DNA of 64,000 nucleotides from the NCBI GenBank assembly GCA_036937835.1, contig CM072876.1, positions 2,708,001 through 2,772,000 on the forward strand, written 5' to 3'. Made by a program: the position numbers and the translations under genes. Under the pieces are notes generated by a model that searched no databases, had not been told where the DNA came from, and worked only from the letters and a program-made list of their open reading frames with translations. The first letter of the stretch is position 1. The number at the start of each line of letters is the position of its first letter. Positions 47,526 to 59,017 of this stretch are shown here, piece by piece. The DNA is from Pampus argenteus (Eukaryota; Chordata; Actinopteri; Scombriformes; Stromateidae).

Positions 47526-49159
47526 ATAAAATAAAATATTAAATAAATAGAGTCTCTAAATGGATGTTTTTTTTCTTGTTCTTCTTTTGTAAACGGTTTT
47601 GAACTGACATGTAAACAATGAATATGATATTTCAAGCTGTACAGGGATGAAGAAATCCTAATTTTCAGACTCAATTAGACGCCTGACTGACTGAGCTGTT
47701 TACTTACAGGCTCTCTTCTCAGAACTTATACCTGTTGTAATGGAGTTTAATCAGATCAGTTAATCAGTAGCAGATGAGAGATGACGCTACAAATCGGACA
47801 TTAATCTTTCTTCAGCTTTTCTGCCATCACTGCCATAATTAGAATAAGACACTATGTTATCTAAGCAATTAGATTAGTCCAACTAGAAGAATGTGTAATA
47901 AAAGTGGAACAGACAGGCAAAATATCTCCGCTGATTAAGGTGATTAAAATACCACAGGAGTATGGTTGTGTTGTGATCTATTGAGCTTGTAGATGATGTA
48001 GAGTGTAACACGGACTCTGTCAAGTTAACTCGTCTCCCTCCTCTCGTTACTCTGCTGGTCTCCAACGCAACCTCCCGCTCTGTCCCACCCCCTCACCTAC
48101 AGACTGCCCTGCGATTGGCCAGAGGTACCAGAGCTCTACACATGCCAATACCATCAAAGACATGAATGATTGACAACCCACAAAACAAATAATAATACAG
48201 TGAGACTAAATAACACACAATGACTCATATCTTACAAACACTATGAAATTAATTGGCATAACTACTTATCATTTGTTTGTTTAGCCTGTTTAACATCCAG
48301 CATTGCACTGTTGTCACAGACTATCCAGGGTTTTGTTTGTGTTTAGCGTTGTTTTATTACATTTACGTCCGCATTTATGGTTTAATCAAGACAGACAAAT
48401 ATTTAAGTTTATTGTTTAATGTCGCGAGGCACCTGCTGACATCACCAGTGATGCTAATACGACGTTAACGGTAAGCTAACGGTAAGCTAACGGTTCCCCG
48501 GTAAATTTGAGTGTATTTGAGTATTTTAACAGATCTTTCGCATTTTTAACTTGTTCTGTACTTTAACCACATTTATGAACTTTTACCCACTTCAATACAT
48601 AATGAACTTTTATGAGTTGTGAAATCAATTATTTCACCAAGGGCTACATACTGTATATATGTAATATTTATCTATCTATGTGACAAATAACTGACATTCA
48701 GTACAGAGTTAGATATGGACGTGTTTAGCCTAGAGCCAATAATACACATTTAAACAGCTGAAAAGCTTTTTTATTCACATGTTGTATCTTCTTAACTAGT
48801 TAGGAAGCTAATCGCCACACCATGAAAACACCTTTTAATGCTCTGAGCGGCTGTTGTTTTAGACAAACTCTTAACCAAAATGTCTAATTTATTTTTTTAA
48901 CATGTTAAATCAGCAAGAAACGACATGTTGGCAGCTCTGAGGTGTTACGAAGATGTTGCTAAGCTAGCAGTTCCCACCTGCTTCTACAGTAGCTAAGCTA
49001 TTTGAGCTAAGCTAGGCTACACACTTCCTGTCGTAGACGCACAGAGAGGAAACTAATAAACTAATATCGTTGTTATCTGACTCTGGGTAACATGACAAAC
49101 AAGAATATTTCCCAGCATGTCAGTGTTTCTGAATGAGCTTTATTTCTGTTTCTATTGTG
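47526..49159. other. short spacer between copies 3 and 4
   Basis: At about 48,008 the sequence jumps from GATGTAGAGTGTAA to CACGGACTCTGTCAAG, removing about 2.4 kb of the long spacer (39,418 to 41,833 in spacer 2-3). GCTAACG short repeats lie at about 48,470. No exon seen. Confidence 0.65.
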
Positions 49160-49499
49160 CAGTGGTGCGACGTAACTAAGTACATTTACTCAAGTTATAT
49201 GTTTAACTACAATTTTGGCATAGGCTACTGGAGTATTTCCATTTTATGCTACTTTATACTTTCACTCCACTATATTTCAGAGGGAAATATTGTACTTTAA
49301 ATGTTCAAATGATCCAATATTTCTCCAAAAATCAAAGATTTAGAGAAAAAGTCCAAAAGCTGAAAACATTTAATATTTATGTACTCCTCCTATTTAAGTA
49401 GGATTTTTCATATGACTTTTACTTGTAATGAAGTATTGATACATCGCTGTATTGGTACTTTTATTTAAGTAAAGGATCTGATTACTTCTTCCACTACTG
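49160..49499 (+). mobile_element. hAT-type MITE upstream of copy 4
   Basis: Both ends are present as in copy 1, with small internal indels (AAAACATTTAATA; TTTTTCATATGAC). Confidence 0.8.
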
Positions 49500-49571
49500 G
49501 CTTTTAGTTACTTTAACATTGTTTGTAGCTCATTTGGCATGAACATACAGTATATTCAGTGTATAGAGCTC

Positions 49572-49662
49572 ATTTGCATATTAGAACCCATCAGAACAGA
49601 ACTGACTGTGATGTCAGACATCAGAACACAACTGACTTTGATGTCAGAAGTGTATATCTAAA
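49572..49662 (+). promoter_or_regulatory. putative promoter block of USP copy 4
   Basis: Octamer 49,572-49,579; TGATGTCA 49,609-49,616 and 49,639-49,646; TATATCTAAA 49,653-49,662, 90 bp before the ATG. Confidence 0.45.
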
Positions 49663-49742
49663 GAATTCTTCAAGTTAACATTAGTTGAGTACAGAAATAG
49701 AGAGGACGGTGCATCTCAGAGAAATTCACGCTTCGAAAAGTG

Positions 49743-52700
49743 ATGGAAACTGTTACAAACATGCCTGGATGTGTTTTTCAAGAGAAGGTACATTTCACAG
49801 ATTAACTATAATTTGTTTTTGTTTTTGTTTTTTTATAAATATTGTATTTTTCATATGTTTTCTGTGAACTGAAAAAGTTCATTCTCCAGAGTTTTAAAGT
49901 CAGATGTCTTGTAGATACTTTTAGTGAATTTAACTAATATCAGCTATGAATGCACATCATTTTTCTGTTAATATTCAACTTCTTTTACTATATTCTGAAC
50001 AGAAAACCCAAAAACCTGCAAAAACAAGTGTTGCAGATGATGGTAAACAGCATGCCAACTCTAAAAGGTGGTAAGTAAATTCATTACTATCATTTTACCA
50101 TTGATCTAACTATTTCCTCATTTCTACAGTCACGTTCATTTGCTACTTTATTTCGTTTTTTGTACAATTGTATTTATTGTAAGTGAAACCCCTTGAAACA
50201 ATTCTTACAAATGATTTATGAGTTATTCATGTGATTCTACAAACAACTGTGTGTTTCTCTTTACTAACAGTGTTGCTGCCACCACTGCTCCAGTCACAGC
50301 TACGTTTCCTGATGCTGGAAAACACAATAAAAACAAGACATTGTCATTGTGGAAGCGAATCTTCGGTCAACCTCAGGTATGTTTGACAGAAAGTGTCTGA
50401 GCTTCATGTAAACCTCATTTTGGTAGACCTAATTTACTTTTAATTTTATTTTAGTCATTTAGTAGACTTTTTAGTTGTAAGCAAACACAAAAACTATGTC
50501 TGATATAGTTTACTCATATTTTTGTTTTTTTACTCTACAGAAGAAAACAAAGGTCGTCGAAGAAAAGTAAGAAACCTCACTCATGTGCTTTGCTCACTTA
50601 TTTAGTTCAATGAAGGATTTTTCTCAGTAGTTGTTCCCAACTTTGGGCTCAGAATCACTCTGATGGGTCACAAGATAAATCAGATGATCAGTGGTGAAGG
50701 ACAGAAAGAAGAAAAAAAATAAGATTGTTCTGCTACATACATTTATTTCTATAATTTATCCATATACTTTGTTTCTCTTTAGCACTCGTGATACCACCTT
50801 AACAAATAAGCCAAAGAAGAAATCTTGGTGGAGATGTTGCAGTTGTTGCAAGGTATGTTTCACGGGAAGAGCCAAAACTCAACATTAACCAGATAGTAAC
50901 CGGTCTGGACTAAAGGAGAGCACCGAACAAAAATAATACAGTTTACTTGTCTGTCTGTGCATTATCGTTTTCTTTCTCTCCGGCAGAGAAAAAGCAGCAA
51001 AGATGAAGACGAGTGCATTAGACCAATGCAGATTAATGGCGACAGATTGCCTGGCTACGATACCTTGAACAGGCAGTTGTTATGTCACATGCAGCTCAAG
51101 GACAGTCATCTTAACAGGTAGATACACTCCAAATCAATAACATATATTAAAAAATCACCGCTTTTTAAAGGTCCATTTAGGTTCATTTTAATCACATAAG
51201 GCCTTTCTAAAATACAGCAGATTATAATTGAACATTTAGATGTTTTTTTTCATTGTATTACTGATTGAAACAGTGTTGAACAACATCAGAAAACTGGACT
51301 GAACCTTTATTTAAGATCATGGTGTTTTTAGCTTGAGACGGTCAGAGGTCGTCATTAATAGAAAGTCAAATTGTTTCCACTGTAAAGAATGAATCTTAAA
51401 GCTCATATTTGTTTGGGGAAAGAAGATTTGTAACGTGTTTATCGACCGTGCGTGTTTTTGTTTTTATAGCAAGAAAAAGATCGATCACGATGTCGAGCAC
51501 AACACCATCGAACACTTGGGGTGAGTACATCTGAATTGTTTCCACTCTAAGGAATGAATCTTAAAGCTCATGGTTGTTTGGAGAAAGAAGATTTGTAACG
51601 TGTTCATTGACCGTGCGTGTTTTTGTTTTTATAGCAAGAAAAAGATCGATCACGATGTCCAGCAAAACACCATCGAACACTTGGGGTGAGTACATCTGAA
51701 TTGTTTCCACTCTAAAGAATGAATCTTAAAGCTCATATTTGTTTGGAGAAAGAAGATTTGTAACGCGTTTATTGACGGTGCGTGTTTTTGTTTTTATAGC
51801 AAGAAAAAGATCGATCGCGGTGTCGAGCAAAACACCATCGAACACTTGGGGTGAGTACATCTGAACAAGAACTACAGTTAAATGATACAATATCTCTAGT
51901 AGGAGGTTTGTGATTGGTCAGTGAATAACCGGTGATGTTGACGTGCGTTTTGTCGTGTCTTTGCATCAGATTCCCCAACATCGGACAGAGCTGTTACATG
52001 AACTCCAGCCTGCAGGGCCTCCTGACGCTGGAGGACTTTGTTCGAGACGTCAGTCTCCGGGAGAAGATCTTTAATTCATCTCTTGAGGCCCAACTGATGA
52101 GGTACAGCAGCTCACACACACACACACACACACTTATGTCTTTCTCAAGTTTATCAACAAACGTTTTTTTTTCTGACACCCTTTGCAGCTCCTTCCTGAA
52201 AATCCGTGATGCTCACAGCTCTACGGACAGGAAACACAAAACCCATCTCCTCTGCTCATTCAAGAATGCGGTCTCTGTCCAGGCTCCTGAATTTATGGAT
52301 CACCACCAGAAAGTGAGTCACCTGGTTTGATGTGTAGTTATTTGAACCTCCTCTTGATGGTTTCTGTTCTGTGTATAAACTCCTCTGTGTGATTCTCTTG
52401 TGTTCAGGACGCTCACGAGTTCCTCACATCGATCCTGGACCAAATAAGAAGTCTGTCCCTTCAGCTCCAGATGGATGCTTTCAAAATGAACTTACGTTAC
52501 ACCTGCCCTGTGGAAAATCACCTGATGTTCAAGATGGAGAACACCAGAACATGCAGGGGGTAAGACTACACTGAAAATAACACACGTGTACACATGCGGT
52601 TATGAGATGTCTTTCTTTGTAAATTTCATGTGAACTGTTCCTTTAATGTGCAGGTGTAGCGCTCAGTCTACAAGGCAGGAAGAATTCACCAACCTGTCCC

Positions 52701-53780
52701 TGGACCTGGTTCCTGGAGGCTCCTTGGAAGAAATGCTGAAGAATTACCTGGTGGTAAGTTTTACCTGTCCATGTGTGGACGTGCCATGGTTTTGTTACTC
52801 AGTTTATAACACACAGCCTGTTGTCTCTGCAGGAGACTCCGCTGGAGTACCGGTGCCAGTGTGGAGACAACAAATCGACCCAGGTGACGGCGTTTGAGAC
52901 TCTGCCAAGGTGAGCGACATCACATCACATCGTAAACGCTGAAAGTGTTTCCACAACTGGGCTCCACAATCCCTAAGAGATCCATGAGAGTTTACATTGA
53001 ATGTAATTTAGTAATAATCTTGTTGTCTTTATCTGCGTCTACAGAGTGCTCATCCTACATATAAAACGGTTTCGCTTCACTGCCTCAAATACTGTGGTGA
53101 AGGTGCGGGACCCCGTCACGTTATTCAGGGAGCTGGTGGTGTCCTCCAAAGAGGTAAAGAAATACAACCTCACCTGAGAACAAACAGAAACATGAAACTT
53201 AATATATAAACTGTGTATGTGTGAAGCTGATTTTTATTAACTGTGTTGCTCTTCAGGGTGGAGGCTGCTACAGCCTGGTCAGCATCATCAGTCATTTTGG
53301 GTCCACGGCGAACACAGGTATGAAAATCATAACGAAAGATTCAGTGGTGAAAAGACTCACAATAAGCTAAACTGCATCCAGTAACCTCTGCTATATCGCT
53401 CTCTTGTTAGGACACTACATCTGTGACAGCGTCCATCCTGATGAGTGTCCAGAGGACACAACTGACCGCTGGCTCACATTCAACGACTCAGTCGTCACCG
53501 AAACCACCGGGCGCTCGGTATGTCAGCAGCGGAAGGATTCAGCATACATCCTGCTCTATAAGCGACAGGTAAGAAGACAACACAGTCACATCCTGCACTG
53601 AACTCCAGAAGAAGAGGGACGGTTTGAAACACACCAAGAGGGTATTTACTGTGAGTCTCCTGACTGTATTCTCAGTTTTAGAACAAGGTGAGCCTTACCC
53701 TCCAGAAAAAAGAAGGCTACGAACTACGAAGATCGGTGGAGGATGATGACGAAGATGGCAGGAGGACCGCTAGCCCTTAG
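49743..53780 (+). CDS. USP37/26/29-like ubiquitin-specific protease, array copy 4
   Basis: Exons: 49743-49787, 50003-50070, 50271-50376, 50541-50566, 50783-50852, 50987-51117, 51470-51520, 51635-51685, 51800-51850, 51970-52101, 52189-52312, 52408-52559, 52654-52753, 52833-52909, 53045-53153, 53257-53317, 53411-53568, 53682-53780. Predicted 536 residues with the full acidic tail (EDDDEDGRRTASP end). Catalytic motifs are as in copy 2. Private or shared changes: VSLREK for VSVREK, QMDAFKMN (shared with copy 5), EMLKNYL for EMLENYL. The intron before the microexons holds about 205 bp of extra sequence (51,149-51,353) shared only with copy 5. The microexon spelling VEHNTIEHLG of the first unit is also shared with copy 5. 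Confidence 0.9.
51470..51850 (+). repeat. three tandem 51-nt microexons in copy 4
   Basis: Units 51470-51520, 51635-51685 and 51800-51850, period 165 bp, encoding VEHN, VQQN and GVEQN variants in that order. Confidence 0.85.
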
Positions 53781-54360
53781 CAGGATGGGCCCCCCAACGA
53801 GAGCCTGGTTCCTCCCAAGGTTTCCTCCTCTTTGAAGGAGTTTTTTCTTGCCACAGTCGCCTTAAATGCTGCTTTTAAGATTTACCAGCATTTAGCTTGC
53901 TCTCGGGGGACGACTTTATATATTTGTATATGTCAGAGGGCAGTAAGATTGTTTTTAGCATGGTTGGACTTTATACATATATCCTGGTCTATAAGCGACA
54001 GGTAAGAAAACAACACAGTCACATCCTGCACTCTACTCCAGAACAAGAGGGACAGTTTGAAACACACCAAGAGGGTATTTACTGAGAGTCTAATGTCTGT
54101 ATTCTGTTTTAGAACATCGTGAGCCTTACCCTCCAGATAAAGGAGGCTACGAACTACGAAGATCGGTGGACGATGATGACGAAGATGCCAGGAGGACCGC
54201 TAGCCCTTAGGAGGATGGGCCCCCCAATGAGAGCCTGGTTCCTCCCAAGGTTTCTTCCTCTTTGAGGGAGTTTTTCCTTGCCACAGTCGCCTTAAATGCT
54301 GCTTATAAAATTTACCAGCATTCGGCTTGCTCTCGGGGGACAACTTTATATATATGTAAA
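53544..54360 (+). repeat. duplicated 3'-end module of copy 4
   Basis: Modules at about 53,544-53,925 and 53,971-54,355. The second starts ACATATATCCTGGTCTATAA and has a 2-bp-scale change (CCAGATAAAGGAGG) that shifts its tail frame. AATAAA at about 54,365. Confidence 0.75.
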
Positions 54361-54365
54361 CAAAA

Positions 54366-56013
54366 ATAAAATAAAATATTAAATAAATAGAGTCTCTAAA
54401 TGGATGTTTTTTTTCTTGTTCTTCTTTTGTAAACGGTTTTGAACTGACATGTAAACAATGAATATGATATTTCAAGCTGTACAGGGACGAAGAAATCCTA
54501 ACTTTCACACTCAATTAGACGCCTGACTGACTGAGCTGTTTACTTACAGGCTCTCTTCTCAGAACTTATACCTGTTGTAATGGAGTTTAATCAGATCAGT
54601 TAATCAGTAGCAGATGAGAGATGACGCTACAAATCAGACATCAATCTTTCTTCAGCTTTTCTGCCATCACTGCCATAATTAGAATAAGACACCATGTTAT
54701 CTATGCAATTAGATTAGTCCAACTAGAAGAATGTGTAATGAAAGTGGAACAGACAGGCAAAATATCTCCGCTGATTAAGGTGATTAAAATACCACAGGAG
54801 TATGGTTGTGTTGTGATCTATTGAGCTTGTAGATGATGTAGAGTGTAACACGGACTCTGTCAAGTTAACTCGTCTCCCTCCTCTCGTTACTCTGCTGGTC
54901 TCCAACGCAACCTCCCGCTCTGTCCCTCCCGCTCTGTCCCACCCCCTCACCTACAGACTGCCCTGCGATTGGCCAGAGGTACCAGAGCTCTACACATGCC
55001 AATACCATCAAAGACATGAATGATTGACAACCCACAAAACAAATAATAATACAGTGAGACTAAATAACACACAATGACTCATATCTTACAAACACTATGA
55101 AATGAAATGGCATAACTACTTATCATTTGTTTGTTTAGCCTGTTTAACATCCAGCATTGCACTGTTGTCACAGACTATCCAGGGTTTTGTTTGTGTTTAG
55201 TGTTGTTTTATTACATTTACGTCCGCATTTATGGTTTAATCAAGACAGACAAATATTTAAGTTTATTGTTTTATGTCGCGAGGCACCTGCTGACATCACC
55301 AGTGATGCTAATACGACGCTAACGCTGAGCTAACGGTAAGCTAACGGTTCCCCGGTAAATTTGAGTGTATTTGAGTATTTTAACAGATCTTTCGCATTTT
55401 TAACTTGTTCTGTACTTTAACCACATTTATGAACTTTTACCCACTTCAATACATAATGAACTTTTATGAGTTGTGAAATCAATTATTTCATCAAGGGCTA
55501 CATACTGTATATATGTAATATTTATCTATCTATGTGACAAATAACTGACATTCAGTACAGAGTTAGATATGGACGTGTTTAGCCTAGAGCCAATAATACA
55601 CATTTAAACAGCTGAAAAGCTTTTTTATTCACATGTTGTATCTTCTTAACTAGTTAGGAAGCTAATCGCCACACCATGAAAACACCTTTTAATGCTCTGA
55701 GCGGCTGTTGTTTTAGACAAACTCTTAACCAAAATGTCTAATTTATTTTTTTAACATGTTAAATCAGCGAGAAACGACATGTTGGCAGCTCCGAGGTGTT
55801 ACGAAGGTGTTGCTAAGCTAGCAGTTTCCACCTGCTTCTACAGTAGCTAAGCTATTTGAGCTAAGCTAGGCTACACACTTCCTGTCGTAGACACACAGAG
55901 AGGAAACTAATAAACTAATATCGTTCTTATCTGACTCTGGGTAACATGACAAACAAGAATATTTCCCAGCATGTCAGTGTTTCTGAATGAGCTTTATTTC
56001 TGTTTCTATTGTG
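54366..56013. other. short spacer between copies 4 and 5
   Basis: Same deletion junction as spacer 3-4 (GAGTGTAA|CACGGACTCTG at about 54,848), followed by a CTCCCGCTCTGTCC repeat pair that is single in spacer 3-4. GCTAACG repeats at about 55,317. Confidence 0.65.
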
Positions 56014-56356
56014 CAGTGGTGCGACGTAACTAAGTACATTTACTCAAGTTATATGTTTAACTACAATTTTGGCATAGGCTACTGGAGTATTTCCATTTTA
56101 TGCTACTTTATACTTTCACTCCACTATATTTCAGAGGGAAATATTGTACTTTAAATGTTCAAATGATCCAATATTTCTCCAAAAATCAAAGATTTAGAGA
56201 AAAAGTCCAAAAGCTGAAAACAGTTAATATTGATGTACTCCTCCTATTTAAGTAGGATTTTTTTATGCATGACTTTTACTTGTAATGAAGTATTGATACA
56301 TCGCTGTATTGGTACTTTTATTTAAGTAAAGGATCTGATTACTTCTTCCACTACTG
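56014..56356 (+). mobile_element. hAT-type MITE upstream of copy 5
   Basis: Both ends intact (CAGTGGTGCGACG and CTTCTTCCACTACTG). Confidence 0.8.
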
Positions 56357-56428
56357 GCTTTTAGTAACTTTAACATTGTTTGTAGCTCATTTGGCATGAA
56401 CATACAGTATATTCAGTGTATAGAGCTC

Positions 56429-56519
56429 ATTTGCATATTAGAACCCATCAGAACAGAACTGACTGTGATGTCAGACATCAAAACACAACTGACTTTGATG
56501 TCAGAAGTGTATATCTAAA
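56429..56519 (+). promoter_or_regulatory. putative promoter block of USP copy 5
   Basis: Octamer 56,429-56,436; TGATGTCA 56,466-56,473 and 56,496-56,503; TATATCTAAA 56,510-56,519, 90 bp before the ATG. Confidence 0.45.
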
Positions 56520-56599
56520 GAATCCTTCGAGTTAACATTAGTTGAGTACAGAAACAGAGAGGACGGTGCATCTCAGAGAAATTCACGCTTCGAAAAGTG

Positions 56600-58962
56600 A
56601 TGGAAACTGTTACAAACATGCCTGGATGTGTTTTTCAAGAGAAGGTACATTTCACAGATTAACTATAATTTGTTTTTGTTTTTTTATAAATATTGTATTT
56701 TTCATATGTTTCCTGTTAACTGAAAAAGTTAATTGTTCAGACTTTCAAAGTCAGATGTCTTGTAGATACTTTTAGTGAATTTAACTAATATCAGCTATGA
56801 ATGCACATCATTTTTCTGTTAATATTCAACTTCTTTTTCTATATTCTGAACAGAAAACCCAAAAACCTGCAAAAACAAGTGTTGCAGATGATGGTAAACA
56901 GCATGCCAACTCTAAAAGGTGGTAAGTAAATTCATTACTATTATTTTACTATTGATCTAACTATTTCCTCATTTCTACAGTCACGTTCATTTGCTACTTT
57001 ATTTCGTTTTTTGTACAATTTTATTTATTGTAAGTGAAACCCCTTGAAACAATTACAAATGATTTATGATTTATTCATGTGATTCTACAAACAACTGTGT
57101 GTTTCTCTTTACTAACAGTGTTGCTGCCACCACTGCTCCAGTCACAGCTACGTTTCCTGATGCTGGAAAACACAATAAAAACAAGACATTGTCATTGTGG
57201 AAGCGAATCTTCGGTCAACCTCAGGTATGTTTGACAGAAAGTGTCTGAGCTTCATGTAAACCTCATTTTAGTAGACCTAATTTACTTTTAATTTAATTTT
57301 AGTCATTTAGTAGACTTTTTAGTTGTAAGCAAACACAAAAACTATGTTTGATATAGTTTACTCATATTTTTGTTGTTTTTACTCTACAGAAGAAAACAAA
57401 AGTCGTCGAAGAAAAGTAAGAAACCTCACTCATGTGCTTTGCTCACTTATTTAGTCCAATGAAGGATTTTTCTCAGTAGTTGTTCCCAACTTTGGGCTCA
57501 GAATCACTCTGATGGGTCACAAGATAAATCAGATGATCAGTGGTGAAGGACAGAAAGAAGAAAAAAAAAATAAGATTGTTCTGCTACATACATTTATTTC
57601 TATAATTTATTCATATTCTTTGTTTCTCTTTAGCACTCGTGATACCACTTTAACAAATAAGCCAAAGAAGAAATCTTGGTGGAGATGTTGCAGTTGTTGC
57701 AAGGTATGTTTCACGGAAAGAGCCAAAACTCAACATTAACCAGATAGTAACCAGTCTGGACTAAATGAGAGCACTGAACAAAAATAATACAGTTTACTTG
57801 TCCGTCTGTGCATTATCGTTTTCTTTCTCTCCGGCAGAGAAAAAGCAGCAAAGATGAAGACGAGTGCATTAGACCAATGCAGATTAATGGCGACAGATTG
57901 CCTGGCTACGATACCTTAAACAGGCAGTTGTTATGTCACATACAGCTCAAGGACAGTCATCTTAACAGGTAGATACACTCCAAATCAATAACGTATATTA
58001 AAAAATCACCGCTTTTTAAAAGGTCCATTTAGGTTCCTTTTAATCACATAAGGCCTTTCTAAAATACAGCAGATTATAATTGAACATTTAGATGTTTTTT
58101 TTCATTGTATTACTGATTGAAACAGTGTTGAACAACATCAGAAAACTGGACTGAACCTTTATTTAAGATCATGGTGTTTTTAGCTTGAGACGGTCAGAGG
58201 TCGTCATTAATAGAAAGTCAAATTGTTTCCACTGTAAAGAACGAATCTTAAAGCTCATATTTGTTTGGGGAAAGAAGATTTGTAACGTGTTTATCGACCG
58301 TGCGTGTTTTTGTTTTTATAGCAAGAAAAAGATCGATCACGATGTCGAGCACAACACCATCGAACACTTGGGGTGAGTACATCTGAATTGTTTCCACTCT
58401 AAGGAATGAATCTTAAAGCTCATGGTTGTTTGGAGAAAGAAGATTTGTAACGTGTTCATTGACCGTGCGTGTTTTTGTTTTTATAGCAAGAAAAAGATCG
58501 ATCACGATGTCCAGCAAAACACCATCGAACACTTGGGGTGAGTACATCTAAATTGTTGCCACGGTAAAGAATGAATCTTAAAGCTCATATTTGTTTGGAG
58601 AAAGAAGATTTTTAACGCATTTATTGACGGTGCGTGTTTTTGTTTTTATAGCAAGAAAAAGATCGATCGCGGTGTCGAGCAAAACACCATCGAACACTTG
58701 GGGTGAGTACATCTGAACAAGAACTACAGTTAAATGATACAATATCTCTAGTAGGAGGTTTGTGATTGGTCAGTGAATAACTGGTGATGTTGATGTGTGT
58801 TTTGTCGTGTCTTTGCATCAGATTCCCCAACATCGGACAGAGCTGTTACATGAACTCCAGCCTGCAGGGCCTCCTGACGCTGGAGGACTTTGTTCGAGAC
58901 GTCAGTGTCCGGGAGAAGATCTTTAATTCATCTCTTGAGGCCCAACTGATGAGGTACAGCAG

Positions 58963-59017
<55 letters not shown>

